Shown here: positions 45,386 to 53,102 of the stretch, in pieces
Position numbering within the stretch: position 1 is the first letter of the stretch
How the letters are laid out: the number at the start of each line of letters is the position of its first letter
DNA from: JAFAFN01 sp963707555
GTDB taxonomy: Bacteria; Actinomycetota; Acidimicrobiia; Acidimicrobiales; Microtrichaceae
Length of the DNA: 64,000 nt
Assembly: GCA_963707555.1 (NCBI GenBank)
Contig: CAVPQM010000012.1
Coordinates: 62,001-126,000, forward strand
Reading direction: 5' to 3'
Notes under the pieces: model-generated
What the model was told of the DNA's origin: nothing
Seen by the model: the letters and a program-made list of their open reading frames with translations, nothing else
Database searches by the model: none
Program-made: the position numbers and the translations under genes

Positions 45386-45913
45386 CTACTGGAGCAGGTC
45401 GTCGACGGTCGCGCCGCTGCGGTAGCGGCCGACGAGCTCGTCCTGGACCCGGTCGATGCGGCGGTGCACCTCGTGACGCATCGACGACAGGTCCCGCTCG
45501 ACGTCACCCATGCGGGCGGCCGCAGTCGCCAGGTCGGCGCCGTCGAGGGTCCCGATCTCGGCGAGCTGCGACGGGGTGAGGATCTCGTCGAGCTCGACCA
45601 ACAGGTGGTCGGCCCACGACGGAGGTTCCAGGTCGCGGATCGGCCGGGGCAGGCCGGGCCCGCGGGTGTGCGCGGCCAGGGCGTCGGGCAGCCGCTCGAG
45701 CAGGTCGCCGGTGTCGCCGGTCCCGCCGTCGCCACGGCGTTCGAGCTCGACGGAGACGGTGTCGAGGCGGCCCTGCACGATCCGACGCGCGTAGGACAGG
45801 CCGTGCTCGACGTCCTGGTAGTGGTCTCGCACCTCACGCAGGGTCGCCAGGGAGCAGGCGCCCAGATCCGTGGGTTCGGAGATGGTGATCAGCTCGTCGA
45901 GTTCGATCCGCAT
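45386..45913 (-). CDS. RsiG/AmfC-like protein with two c-di-GMP-binding motifs
   Basis: 175-residue protein predicted as an antiparallel helical hairpin. In Streptomyces, RsiG is an anti-sigma factor that binds c-di-GMP through two E-X3-S-X2-R-X3-Q-X3-D motifs and then holds the sporulation sigma WhiG. Here the first motif is exact: E36, S40, R43, Q47, D51 (EHGLSYARRIVQGRLD). The second is E139, S143, R146, H150, D154 (ERDLSSMRHEVHRRID) with His in place of Gln. The two motifs lie on separate predicted helices about 100 residues apart, as expected. No WhiG-type sigma is next to it. It is convergent with no other gene and stands alone. Confidence 0.75.
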   Translation of the reverse strand: MRIELDELITISEPTDLGACSLATLREVRDHYQDVEHGLSYARRIVQGRLDTVSVELERRGDGGTGDTGDLLERLPDALAAHTRGPGLPRPIRDLEPPSWADHLLVELDEILTPSQLAEIGTLDGADLATAAARMGDVERDLSSMRHEVHRRIDRVQDELVGRYRSGATVDDLLQ

Positions 45914-46080
45914 GTGTGTCGCCCGTCCTGTTCGTGGAGCCGTGCACCTCTGGTCACGCTAGCCAGCAGCGCGCCGCTCTCTGGGTCACTCATCGGCAGA
46001 TCGGGGCCGGATGTGAAGTGGGTCGTCCGCATCGGTGACACCTTCCCGTCTCCCGGCCCCTCAGCGGCGACGAGGATCGC

Positions 46081-47529
46081 TCAGCTGCCCAGGAGCCAGG
46101 TGCAGGCCACGAAGACCGGACCGGCGACGATGTAGGCGTCGAGCCGGCGAAGGGCCGGCGCCGCGGCGGTCGTGCGGGGCAGGAATGCCGATGCGGTCCA
46201 CTGCCCGAGCACGCAGGAGAGCGCGACGAGGGTGCCGGTGAGCCAGGCCGAGGGCCGGTCGAAGGGCGGGGGGTCGATGGTGGCCATGGTGAAGGTGACG
46301 GCGAGTGCACCGATCACACCGGCGATCGGTCCTTCCCAACGTCCTGCGGCCTCGGCGCCCATCAGGTAGCTGCCGGCGTCGAAGAGGCTCACGGCGAGGA
46401 TGAGGAACAGACCTGCCCAGAGGTCGACACGTACGGCGATCACGACCGAGGAGGCGCCGATGGCGGCGAGCAGGACCGCGATCGTGACCGCCCCGGCACC
46501 GCGGGAGCGCCCGACGAGCTGTCCGAGCCCGCAGCACACGGCGACACCGATGAGCACGACGCCGGCGAGTCCAGTGCCGTAGCCGGCTGCCAGCGGCACT
46601 GTCGCGGCGGCGAGCGCCGCGATCCACCGCAGCGTCGGTGCGGTGGTCCAGGAGGCGTCGTCGTCGGAGTCGTCGGCGCCGATCGCTCGGTACTCGAGCT
46701 GCCAGGCGCCGACGGTCTGCGCGGCGGCGAACGCCGCGGCGACGGACCACAGCGCAGCGGTCCACCAGCGGCCACTCGTCGACGCGGCCAGCGTCAGGAA
46801 GAACCACAGCGCACCCATGCGGACCCGGGGGCCCTCGGTGAACGGTGCGACCAGCAGCCGGTTGAACCGACCGCTGGGCTCGGGCACGAGCTCCGGGGTC
46901 GGCTCCGGCGACTCGTCACGACCGGGCCCCGTTCGAGGCGGCGTCGCCGCCCGGCGGGCGGCAGTGGCAGGCGCCTTGGCAGTGCCAGGCGCCTTGGCGG
47001 CGGCAGTGGCGGCAGTGGCGGCGGCAGCCGACCGTCGCTTGGCATCGGGTCGGGGGCCACGACGCACGACGGGCTCGGCGGCAGGCGGCGCGGCGCGCCG
47101 GCGGGCCCCGGGGGCGCGTCGGGTGGCGTCGGGGTTGCGTCCGGCGCGGTCCTCGACCGGTGGCCGGCCCGCCGATCGACCCGTCCCCGTGGGCGGTCGG
47201 TCGGAGGGCGGTCGGTCGGAGGGCGGTCGGTCGGAGGGCGGTCGGGCCGTGGGACGACGCTGCTGCGGAGGGCGGTCGTCGGGCCGACGCGTCGACCGTG
47301 GCGCCGTGGCCTTCTGCGGCGGCGCAGAGCGGGACGATCGCGCACGAGACGGTGCCGGTTCCCCGGCGTCCGCACTGCGGCGTCGGCTGCCGGACGGCCC
47401 GTCGGGCCGTCGGTCGGATGCCCCATCGGGGCGGGCACGCCGGCGGGGTGCCTCCGACGAGCCGACGTCGGGCGAGCGGGCCACGCTCAGTCGTCGCTCG
47501 TCGAGGAGCAGAGATTCGACACACTCCAA
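46081..47529 (-). CDS. CdsA-like membrane protein with long Arg/Pro-rich N-terminus
   Basis: 482 residues as read from a weak TTG start at 47529; a GTG at 47484 is possible. The first 215 residues are low complexity, with RPPSD repeats, Ala/Arg runs and PEPTPE. Then come about eight membrane helices (ALWFFLTLAASTS, AAFAAAQTVGAWQ, then LAGVVLIGVAVCCGLGQLVG, ILAVSLFDAGSYLMGAEAAG and so on). The segment DAGSYLMGAEAAGRWEGPIA resembles the signature region of phosphatidate cytidylyltransferase (CdsA). The usual metal-binding aspartates and the full signature are degenerate, so the activity is doubtful. It is divergent from the phosphatase gene. Confidence 0.6.
   Translation of the reverse strand: MECVESLLLDERRLSVARSPDVGSSEAPRRRARPDGASDRRPDGPSGSRRRSADAGEPAPSRARSSRSAPPQKATAPRSTRRPDDRPPQQRRPTARPPSDRPPSDRPPSDRPPTGTGRSAGRPPVEDRAGRNPDATRRAPGARRRAAPPAAEPVVRRGPRPDAKRRSAAAATAATAAAKAPGTAKAPATAARRAATPPRTGPGRDESPEPTPELVPEPSGRFNRLLVAPFTEGPRVRMGALWFFLTLAASTSGRWWTAALWSVAAAFAAAQTVGAWQLEYRAIGADDSDDDASWTTAPTLRWIAALAAATVPLAAGYGTGLAGVVLIGVAVCCGLGQLVGRSRGAGAVTIAVLLAAIGASSVVIAVRVDLWAGLFLILAVSLFDAGSYLMGAEAAGRWEGPIAGVIGALAVTFTMATIDPPPFDRPSAWLTGTLVALSCVLGQWTASAFLPRTTAAAPALRRLDAYIVAGPVFVACTWLLGS
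47191..47235 (-). repeat. 15-bp coding repeat, three copies
   Basis: Three exact adjacent copies of gggcggtcggtcgga plus a partial fourth encode the RPPSD repeats in the low-complexity N-terminus of the CdsA-like protein. The unit length keeps frame. Confidence 0.95.
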
Positions 47530-47651
47530 CGATACCCGCAGGGGTGTGGCATCGAGCCAACGGGTCGGCGTGCGGACCGGTCCCGGCAGCGCTGCCGGAC
47601 CGCCCGACGAACCCGTTGCGAGGACACGTCGCGCTGCTACCGTCGTCGCCC

Positions 47652-48242
47652 GTGACTCGCATCCTCGTCGTCCGCCATGGCCAATCGGAGTGGAACGCTG
47701 ACGGCCGCTGGCAGGGCCAGGAGAACCCTCCGCTCACGCAGCTGGGGCGCGACCAGGCCCGAGAGGCGGCAGCGGCGATCGGCGCGGTCGAGGCGGTGTA
47801 CGCGAGCCCGCTCGACCGGGCGACCACGACGGCGGTGATCATCGCCGAGCAGCTGGGCATCGGACCCGTGGTGATGTCGCCCGGACTCATGGAGCGCCAC
47901 GCCGGCGAGTGGCAGGGACTCACCCGCGACCAGATCGAGGCGGCCTATCCCGGCTACCTGGACGCCGGGACACGTCCGCCCGGCTGGGAGGACGACGACG
48001 AGGTCGAGGCGCGTGTGCTCGCCGCGTTGGGGGCGATCGCCGATGCGCACGCCGAGGGCGAGGTGCTGGCGGTCGCACATGCCGGTGTCATCTACGCGAT
48101 CGAGCGGATCACCGGCACACCCTGGGAGCGCCTGGCGAACCTGGGCGGTCTCTGGGTCGAGCGCACCGCCGGCAACTGGAAGGTCGGCGAGCGGGTGCAC
48201 CTGCTCAGCGAGCGCCACGAGACGGTGCCCGGCCAGATCTGA
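47652..48242 (+). CDS. Histidine-phosphatase-family protein (phosphoglycerate-mutase type)
   Basis: 196 residues. The GTG at 47652 starts MTRILVVRHGQSEWNADGRW, with the catalytic RHGQ histidine. YASPLDRATTTAVIIAEQL has the second Arg, LMERHAGEWQGLTRDQ the Glu region, and VLAVAHAGVIYAIERITG the second catalytic His. The length and lack of the glycolytic-mutase insert suggest a broad phosphatase, not a true phosphoglycerate mutase. A short unexplained GC-rich region of about 120 bases separates it from the divergent membrane-protein gene. Confidence 0.9.
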   Translation: MTRILVVRHGQSEWNADGRWQGQENPPLTQLGRDQAREAAAAIGAVEAVYASPLDRATTTAVIIAEQLGIGPVVMSPGLMERHAGEWQGLTRDQIEAAYPGYLDAGTRPPGWEDDDEVEARVLAALGAIADAHAEGEVLAVAHAGVIYAIERITGTPWERLANLGGLWVERTAGNWKVGERVHLLSERHETVPGQI

Positions 48243-48254
48243 GCCGACCGGTTC

Positions 48255-48296
48255 GGGACCGGCCAGCTGGGACCGGCCAGCTGGGACCGGCCGGCC
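48255..48296. repeat. 14-bp tandem repeat between convergent genes
   Basis: Three adjacent copies (gggaccggccagct twice, then gggaccggccggcc) in the 60-base gap between the phosphatase stop and the small minus-strand gene. Each unit carries a short ccggcc-type palindrome, so it may act as a compound terminator. Confidence 0.9.
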
Positions 48297-48302
48297 AGGA
48301 CG

Positions 48303-48593
48303 TCAATCGGTTCCGGTGCCCTCGCCGGCTGCCGGCTCGACACCGAAGCGGGCGCTCGACACCGCGACGGCGATCTGGTTCGCGGCGGATTCGCCACCTT
48401 CACCCTCGGCGGTCACACGGTCGAGGGTCGAGATCGCGTGCTCGACCGCCGTGAGATCGGCCTCGAGCTGGTCGAGCACGGCCTCGTCGTCGGCTGGGGC
48501 GACAGCCGGCTCGACAGCCGGCACGTCGGCAGGCAGGTCGCTCGCCGCATCGCCCGCGCGGTCGGCGGTGGCCACGGTCTGGGGTGCAGTCAT
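48303..48593 (-). CDS. Small acidic coiled-coil protein, DksA/TraR-like N-terminus without zinc finger
   Basis: 96 residues from the ATG at 48593 (a GTG at 48620 would add nine). The N-terminal 40 residues are Ala/Pro/Asp-rich. The helix ADDEAVLDQLEADLTAVEHA followed by ISTLDRVTAEG resembles the first coiled-coil arm of DksA/TraR-type proteins. The C4 zinc finger that normally follows is replaced by ANQIAVAVSSARFG and an acidic tail. That similarity is weak and no function is claimed. It is convergent with the phosphatase gene and divergent from the gene at 48747. Confidence 0.55.
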   Translation of the reverse strand: MTAPQTVATADRAGDAASDLPADVPAVEPAVAPADDEAVLDQLEADLTAVEHAISTLDRVTAEGEGGESAANQIAVAVSSARFGVEPAAGEGTGTD

Positions 48594-48746
48594 TCCGTCG
48601 GAGAGGGGCTCGGGGATCACGTCGGGAAGGGTACCGCGCGGTCCCGGTACGATCATCGCTCCCGCGAGCGGTTCGCACGCCCTCCCGCACACTTCCGATG
48701 ACCCACCTCCCCCGATGACCCACCCTTCCCCCATGACCCACCCGCG

Positions 48747-49190
48747 ATGACCCCGACACTCCTCGCCCAGATCCAGACCGACGTGCTCGGCAGGTCCCTG
48801 CTCATCGCCGCGGTGATCGTGTCGCCGTACGCGATCTACAAGTGGCGTCAGGTCGTCCGGACCCGCGCCGAGACCGCCGAGATCCTGCGGGCGGCCGCAG
48901 CGCCGGAGGCGACGCTCGAACGCCCTCGCCTCGAGGACGTCGTCGACGAGATCCACCGCGTGGCCGCCGGGCTCTCCGCGGGCCACGGCGCCACGATCCG
49001 CATCGACCGCGACCTGACCGTCGACGGGTCCGACGCGCCGGCGACGCTGGTCGACGCCCTGGTCCGCGACGCCCTGCGCCGATCGGGCCTGGTGTCGACG
49101 GCCGAGATCGAGACCCCGGAGGCCCGCATCCTCGAGGTCGCTCGTCACGACCCCGGCGCTGGCGCCGGGCCGGCCGACCCGTCACGATGA
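48747..49190 (+). CDS. Small membrane-anchored protein of unknown function
   Basis: 147 residues with one hydrophobic helix near the N-terminus (SLLIAAVIVSPYAIYKWRQV) and a soluble helical/beta domain containing EDVVDEIHRVAAGLSAGHGA. The C-terminal part includes VDALVRDALRRSGLVSTAEI. ATG at 48747 follows four near-copies of an atgacccacc unit that also contain ATGs. I recognise no family. A DUF3039 gene follows 61 bases downstream, suggesting a small operon. Confidence 0.6.
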   Translation: MTPTLLAQIQTDVLGRSLLIAAVIVSPYAIYKWRQVVRTRAETAEILRAAAAPEATLERPRLEDVVDEIHRVAAGLSAGHGATIRIDRDLTVDGSDAPATLVDALVRDALRRSGLVSTAEIETPEARILEVARHDPGAGAGPADPSR

Positions 49191-49251
49191 ACACGACCAC
49201 AGCAATGACGACGAGCAGAGCAGTGACGACGAACAGCGCACCGGAGGCCTG

Positions 49252-49545
49252 ATGTCGACCACCACGATCCTGGAGCCCACCGGGGCGACCATCACCGAGA
49301 CCGACGAGCGCCTCGAGACCGAGGACGGTCCGGTGGCCCACATCGTCAAGACCAAGCGCAACGAGGACGCCGCAGCGAAGGTGCTGGCCGCGCGGATCGA
49401 GGGAACCCCGCTCGAGGCGCTCTGCGGTCACACGTGGGTGCCGAACCGCGACCCCAAGCAGCTGCCCGTGTGCCAGAAGTGCAAGGACATCTACGAGATG
49501 TACCGCGGCATGAACGACCGGCTCGACGAGACGCCGCGCATGTAG
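49252..49545 (+). CDS. DUF3039-family protein
   Basis: 97 residues, almost confined to actinobacteria. The family's cysteine-containing block is present: EALCGHTWVPNRDPKQLPVC, then QKCKDIYEMYRGM. The C-X(n)-C-X2-C pattern and His suggest a small zinc-binding ribbon. Function is unknown. The ATG lies after GGCCTG with no strong ribosome site. Confidence 0.85.
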   Translation: MSTTTILEPTGATITETDERLETEDGPVAHIVKTKRNEDAAAKVLAARIEGTPLEALCGHTWVPNRDPKQLPVCQKCKDIYEMYRGMNDRLDETPRM

Positions 49546-49565
49546 CGCACTGCCCGCACTGCGCC

Positions 49566-51077
49566 TCAGGCCAGGCGGGCGTTGCCCCCGCTGAGCGCCA
49601 CGGCGCTGCCGACGAACTCGCCGGACGTGTCGAGCGACGCCGCCCACAGATCCTGGTCGTCGCTGCGGCCGATCCACCGTCGACCGTCGTCGAGGTCCGC
49701 GATCACGAACGCCGACGACGGCTCGTCGCCGGTGTAGGTGACGGTGTGGCTCGCCACGATCGCGGGGCCGTCGTGCTCCCCGACGACCTCGACGGCACCG
49801 GTCGCCGCAGCTGCCTCGTCGCCGAGATCCGCGACGAGCGCGCCCGAGGGCGCCGGCTCGGTCGACCACACCGCGAGCGCCGGCTTGGTCAGCAGCCCCG
49901 ACACCGTCGTGACCAGCCCCAGCGAGCCGGGATCCGCGCGGAGCCGACCGACCACCGCGGCGGTCGACTGGTAGGTGAAGTTGTTGAACGGCCCGCCGGC
50001 GAAGGCCATGGCGCCCATGATCGTCGGCGTGCCCTCCGGGTCGAGGCCGAGCTCGCGCTGCTGCACGCGGACCGCCGCGGGGAAGCAGCTGTACACCTCG
50101 GCGTGTTCGATGCTCGCCAGGTCCCGGCCGAGGTGCGCCGCCGCGGCGTCGCCGAGCACCTTCATCGCCGGCCAGCGGTGCAGCTCGGCGCGCTTGGTGA
50201 GCGACAGCGAGAACGAGCTCTCGAGCGCGACCTGGGGGAACACCCACCGATCCGTCGGGACGCCGAGCTCGCGGGCGACTCCGGCCGAGCACAGCACCAT
50301 CGCCGCGCCCTGGTCGACCGCCCACTGCGTGCTGTGCCACTTCGCGTACGGCGACGCCAGCGGACGGTTGCCGGGGCCGGCGGCCCGGAGGAACTCGACG
50401 CTGCGGGGCGTGGGGAACGCCGCGAGCGGCCACCCGGCGGCGACCTGGTTGCAGCGCTGCCAGAGCCGGGCGACCCGGTCGAGGTGCTCCTCGGGCGAGG
50501 TGCCCTCGGCGGCGCGCAGCGCGTGCTCGATGCACGCGTACTGCTCGACGGGCGCCCAGATGCCCGCGGCGATCTCTGCCTCGGCCATGAGCTCGCCGTG
50601 TGGCCACCACTGCTCGTCGGGCACGGTGCCCTCGGGCAGCGTCGTGGTCGGGACCGAGGCGCCCGACCGACTCGCGGCGAGCTCGGACTGCTTGGCCTCG
50701 GCACCCACGACGAGTGCCGCGTCGAGCTCGCCGCGGGCGATGCGCTCGAGCGCCACCCGGATCGGCGTGTGCTGCGGGACGCCCACCTCGACGCGGATCG
50801 TCGAGGCGCGCCCGGCGCCGAGTCGAGCGGCGACCAGGCGCGCCGGATCCGGATAGGACCAGTTCCCCTCGGGCACCGCGATCGTGCCCAGCCGAGCAGC
50901 CAACGCCGCCGCCCGGGACCCCGCTGCGTCCTCGAGCGCGCCACGAGCCGCCTCGACCATCAGGTCGAGCGGTTCCAGGTCGGGTTCGGGTGCCGCACGC
51001 TGCGCGGTGGCGACACCGACGAGCACCGGCGTGAGCGGGTCGATCCGACCGTGGTCGGTGGGCGGTGGAGGTGACAC
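49566..51077 (-). CDS. Thiolase-superfamily protein (acetyl-CoA acetyltransferase-like)
   Basis: About 503 residues. The GTG start at 51077 (MSPPPPTDHGRIDPLTPVLV) is chosen because earlier in-frame codons overlap the divergent gene. The N-terminal half carries DALEPLD-like helices and YPDPARLVAARLGAGRAS; the C-terminal half has HAEVYSCFPAAVRVQQRELG and AMAFAGGPFNNFTYQSTAAV. An OB-fold-like tail of about 100 residues ends VALSGGNARLA. The usual active-site Cys-His/Gly blocks are only partly kept, as in SCP-x-like thiolases of actinobacteria. A role in sterol or fatty acid breakdown is possible but not shown. Confidence 0.75.
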   Translation of the reverse strand: MSPPPPTDHGRIDPLTPVLVGVATAQRAAPEPDLEPLDLMVEAARGALEDAAGSRAAALAARLGTIAVPEGNWSYPDPARLVAARLGAGRASTIRVEVGVPQHTPIRVALERIARGELDAALVVGAEAKQSELAASRSGASVPTTTLPEGTVPDEQWWPHGELMAEAEIAAGIWAPVEQYACIEHALRAAEGTSPEEHLDRVARLWQRCNQVAAGWPLAAFPTPRSVEFLRAAGPGNRPLASPYAKWHSTQWAVDQGAAMVLCSAGVARELGVPTDRWVFPQVALESSFSLSLTKRAELHRWPAMKVLGDAAAAHLGRDLASIEHAEVYSCFPAAVRVQQRELGLDPEGTPTIMGAMAFAGGPFNNFTYQSTAAVVGRLRADPGSLGLVTTVSGLLTKPALAVWSTEPAPSGALVADLGDEAAAATGAVEVVGEHDGPAIVASHTVTYTGDEPSSAFVIADLDDGRRWIGRSDDQDLWAASLDTSGEFVGSAVALSGGNARLA

Positions 51078-51119
51078 GGCGGCGACCGTAGCGTCGCCCA
51101 CCCGTGCTTGACTGCAGAC

Positions 51120-52253
51120 GTGCAGCACTCCGACGACCCCGCCGTCCCGCCCAGCAACAGCACGGCCATCCCACCCACCCATGAACCGGAGCTCACCGAG
51201 CCCGTCGACCTGTGCGTCGCCGACGGGTCGCGACTCAACCCGGCTGCCCGCGGCTGGTCCCGCCGTCCGATGCACCGGGCAAACCTGCGCGGGCGACGGT
51301 TCCGCACCAAGAAGTGGGACTACTGGGCGGTGCTGGCCGGCGACCTGGCCGTCGGACTGGTCTACGCAGACGTCGGCTACCTGGGTCTGGCGGGGATCTG
51401 GTGGGGCGATCTGTCGACGGGCCGCACCGGCGGGCGGGATCTGGCGGTGCCGCTCGGAGGGAAGTTCCAGCTGCCCGCCGAGCCCGGCACGGCGCCGTTG
51501 GTGCTCGACTCGAAGCACCTCAAGATGCGCCTCGAAGACCTGTCGACCTCGCCCGTCGGGCCTGCGACCCGACTCCGTGTCTCGTGGGACGAGCCACGTT
51601 CCGGCAAGGGCGGCACCACGGGCCCGGCCGAGGGCGAGCTCGACGTGCTCGTCTCGATGCCGGCGGGCCACGAGTCGTTGAGCGTGGTCATCCCCTGGAG
51701 CGAGACGAACTTCCAGTTCACGACGAAGGACAACGTCCGCCCGGCGGCCGGCACGCTCGAGGTCGGCTCGCAGCGCTGGGACATCGGCGCCGACGGCGAC
51801 GCGTGGGGGGTGCTCGACGTGGGCCGCGGACGCTGGCCGTACTCGACCACCTGGAACTGGGGAGCCGCCAGCGGACGCGCCACGACCGGTGAGCTGATCG
51901 GTGTCCAGTTCGGCGCGAAGTGGACCGAGGGCACCGGGTTCACCGAGAACGCCCTGAACCTCGACGGCCGACTCCACAAGATCGGCCGCGAGCTGACCTG
52001 GGACTACGACTGGGACCACCCGATGCGCCCGTGGCGTGTGGTCGACGACGGCGTGGGCCCCGACGAACGGGCGCTCGACCTCACCCTCACCCCACGCCTC
52101 GACAAGCACGGCAGGACCGACGCCGGCGTGCTGCGCACCGAGGTCCACCAGATGTTCGGCACCTGGTCCGGCATGGTCCGCGACGAGCACGGCGCGACCT
52201 ATCAGGTCGACGGCATCCAGGGCTTCGCCGAGGAGTCACGCAACCGCTGGTGA
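51120..52253 (+). CDS. DUF2804-family protein
   Basis: About 377 residues; GTG at 51120, with TTG at 51108 as alternative. Family features are the early LCVADGSRLNPAARGWSRRP and RFRTKKWDYWAVLAGDLAVG. The glycine- and tryptophan-rich WPYSTTWNWGAASG and an acidic end, GIQGFAEESRNRW, follow. It is predicted to be a beta-rich soluble protein related to lipocalin-like carotenoid or lipid-binding proteins, on fold grounds only. It is divergent from the thiolase gene with about 40 bases between, so they may be co-regulated. Confidence 0.82.
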   Translation: MQHSDDPAVPPSNSTAIPPTHEPELTEPVDLCVADGSRLNPAARGWSRRPMHRANLRGRRFRTKKWDYWAVLAGDLAVGLVYADVGYLGLAGIWWGDLSTGRTGGRDLAVPLGGKFQLPAEPGTAPLVLDSKHLKMRLEDLSTSPVGPATRLRVSWDEPRSGKGGTTGPAEGELDVLVSMPAGHESLSVVIPWSETNFQFTTKDNVRPAAGTLEVGSQRWDIGADGDAWGVLDVGRGRWPYSTTWNWGAASGRATTGELIGVQFGAKWTEGTGFTENALNLDGRLHKIGRELTWDYDWDHPMRPWRVVDDGVGPDERALDLTLTPRLDKHGRTDAGVLRTEVHQMFGTWSGMVRDEHGATYQVDGIQGFAEESRNRW

Positions 52254-52307
52254 CCCGTCGCGCCACGGCGTCGGAACGACACCCGCCCGGAGCGTGTTCA
52301 GACCGCC

Positions 52308-52985
52308 ATGGCTGACCTCGAGTTCTTCTTCGACCCCCTCTGCCCCTGGGCCTGGATCACGAGCCGCTGGGCGACCGAGGTGTCCGACCTGCGCGGGCTC
52401 GACGTCGAGTGGCGGTTCATCTCCCTCGCGATCCTCAACGCCGACAACATGGCCGCGAGCGACGCAGCGGTCGCCGCGGGCGGGGAAGCGACCATGCCGC
52501 CGCAGTACCGCGAGCTGACCCACATCAGCACCCGCCTGCTGCGCATCGCCGCCGCGGTGCGCGCCGAGTCGGGCAACGACGGCGTGCGCGACTTCTACAC
52601 GACCGCCGGCACGGTGCTGCACACCGAGGGCCGTTCGGGGGTCTTCTGGACCGGCGGCGACATCGGCGACGTCGTCGGCGACATCGTCGCCCGTGCGGGC
52701 CTGTCGCCCGAGCTGGCCGCTGCGGCGGAGGACGAGTCGTGGGACGGCATCGTCGCCGAGGAGACGGCGCTCGCGCTGGCACGGACCGGCGACGACGTCG
52801 GCACGCCGATCATCACCTTCGACACCACGCGGCCGGACGAGGCGTCGCTCTTCGGGCCGGTCATCAACCGGATCCCGCGCGGCGACGAGGCGCTCGAGTT
52901 GTGGGACGCGCTGCTGGTCATCGCGCGCACGCCCGGCATCGCCGAGCTGAAGCGATCGCTGCGAGGCATGCCCGACTTCAGCTGA
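52308..52985 (+). CDS. DsbA-fold reductase, mycothiol-dependent nitroreductase type
   Basis: 225 residues with a thioredoxin/DsbA fold close to Mycobacterium Rv2466c, a mycothiol-dependent reductase. It begins MADLEFFFDPLCPWAWITSR, with the nucleophilic Cys12 in CPWA. In Rv2466c the active site is CPWC, so here the resolving cysteine is replaced by Ala. The later GDDVGTPIITFDTTRP carries the cis-proline region. An S-mycothiolated intermediate resolved by free mycothiol would need only one cysteine, and mshA in this window supplies the pathway. It may be in an operon with the DUF2804 gene (54-base gap). Confidence 0.8.
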   Translation: MADLEFFFDPLCPWAWITSRWATEVSDLRGLDVEWRFISLAILNADNMAASDAAVAAGGEATMPPQYRELTHISTRLLRIAAAVRAESGNDGVRDFYTTAGTVLHTEGRSGVFWTGGDIGDVVGDIVARAGLSPELAAAAEDESWDGIVAEETALALARTGDDVGTPIITFDTTRPDEASLFGPVINRIPRGDEALELWDALLVIARTPGIAELKRSLRGMPDFS

Positions 52986-53005
52986 GTCGACCGGTCCCCC
53001 TCCCC

Positions 53006-53053
53006 ACATCCGATCCCGTTTCTGGACGTCGACCCCGACACGGGATCGGATGT
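53006..53053 (+). terminator. Hairpin after the DsbA-fold gene
   Basis: Perfect 14-base arms acatccgatcccgt / acgggatcggatgt around a 20-base loop, 21 bases after the stop. Part of its right arm, ggatcggatgtcga, recurs beside the hemL terminator. Confidence 0.75.
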
Positions 53054-53102
53054 CGATGGGTGAACAGCGACGCGAGGGTGGCTGCTGGGCCAGACTGCGG
53101 GG

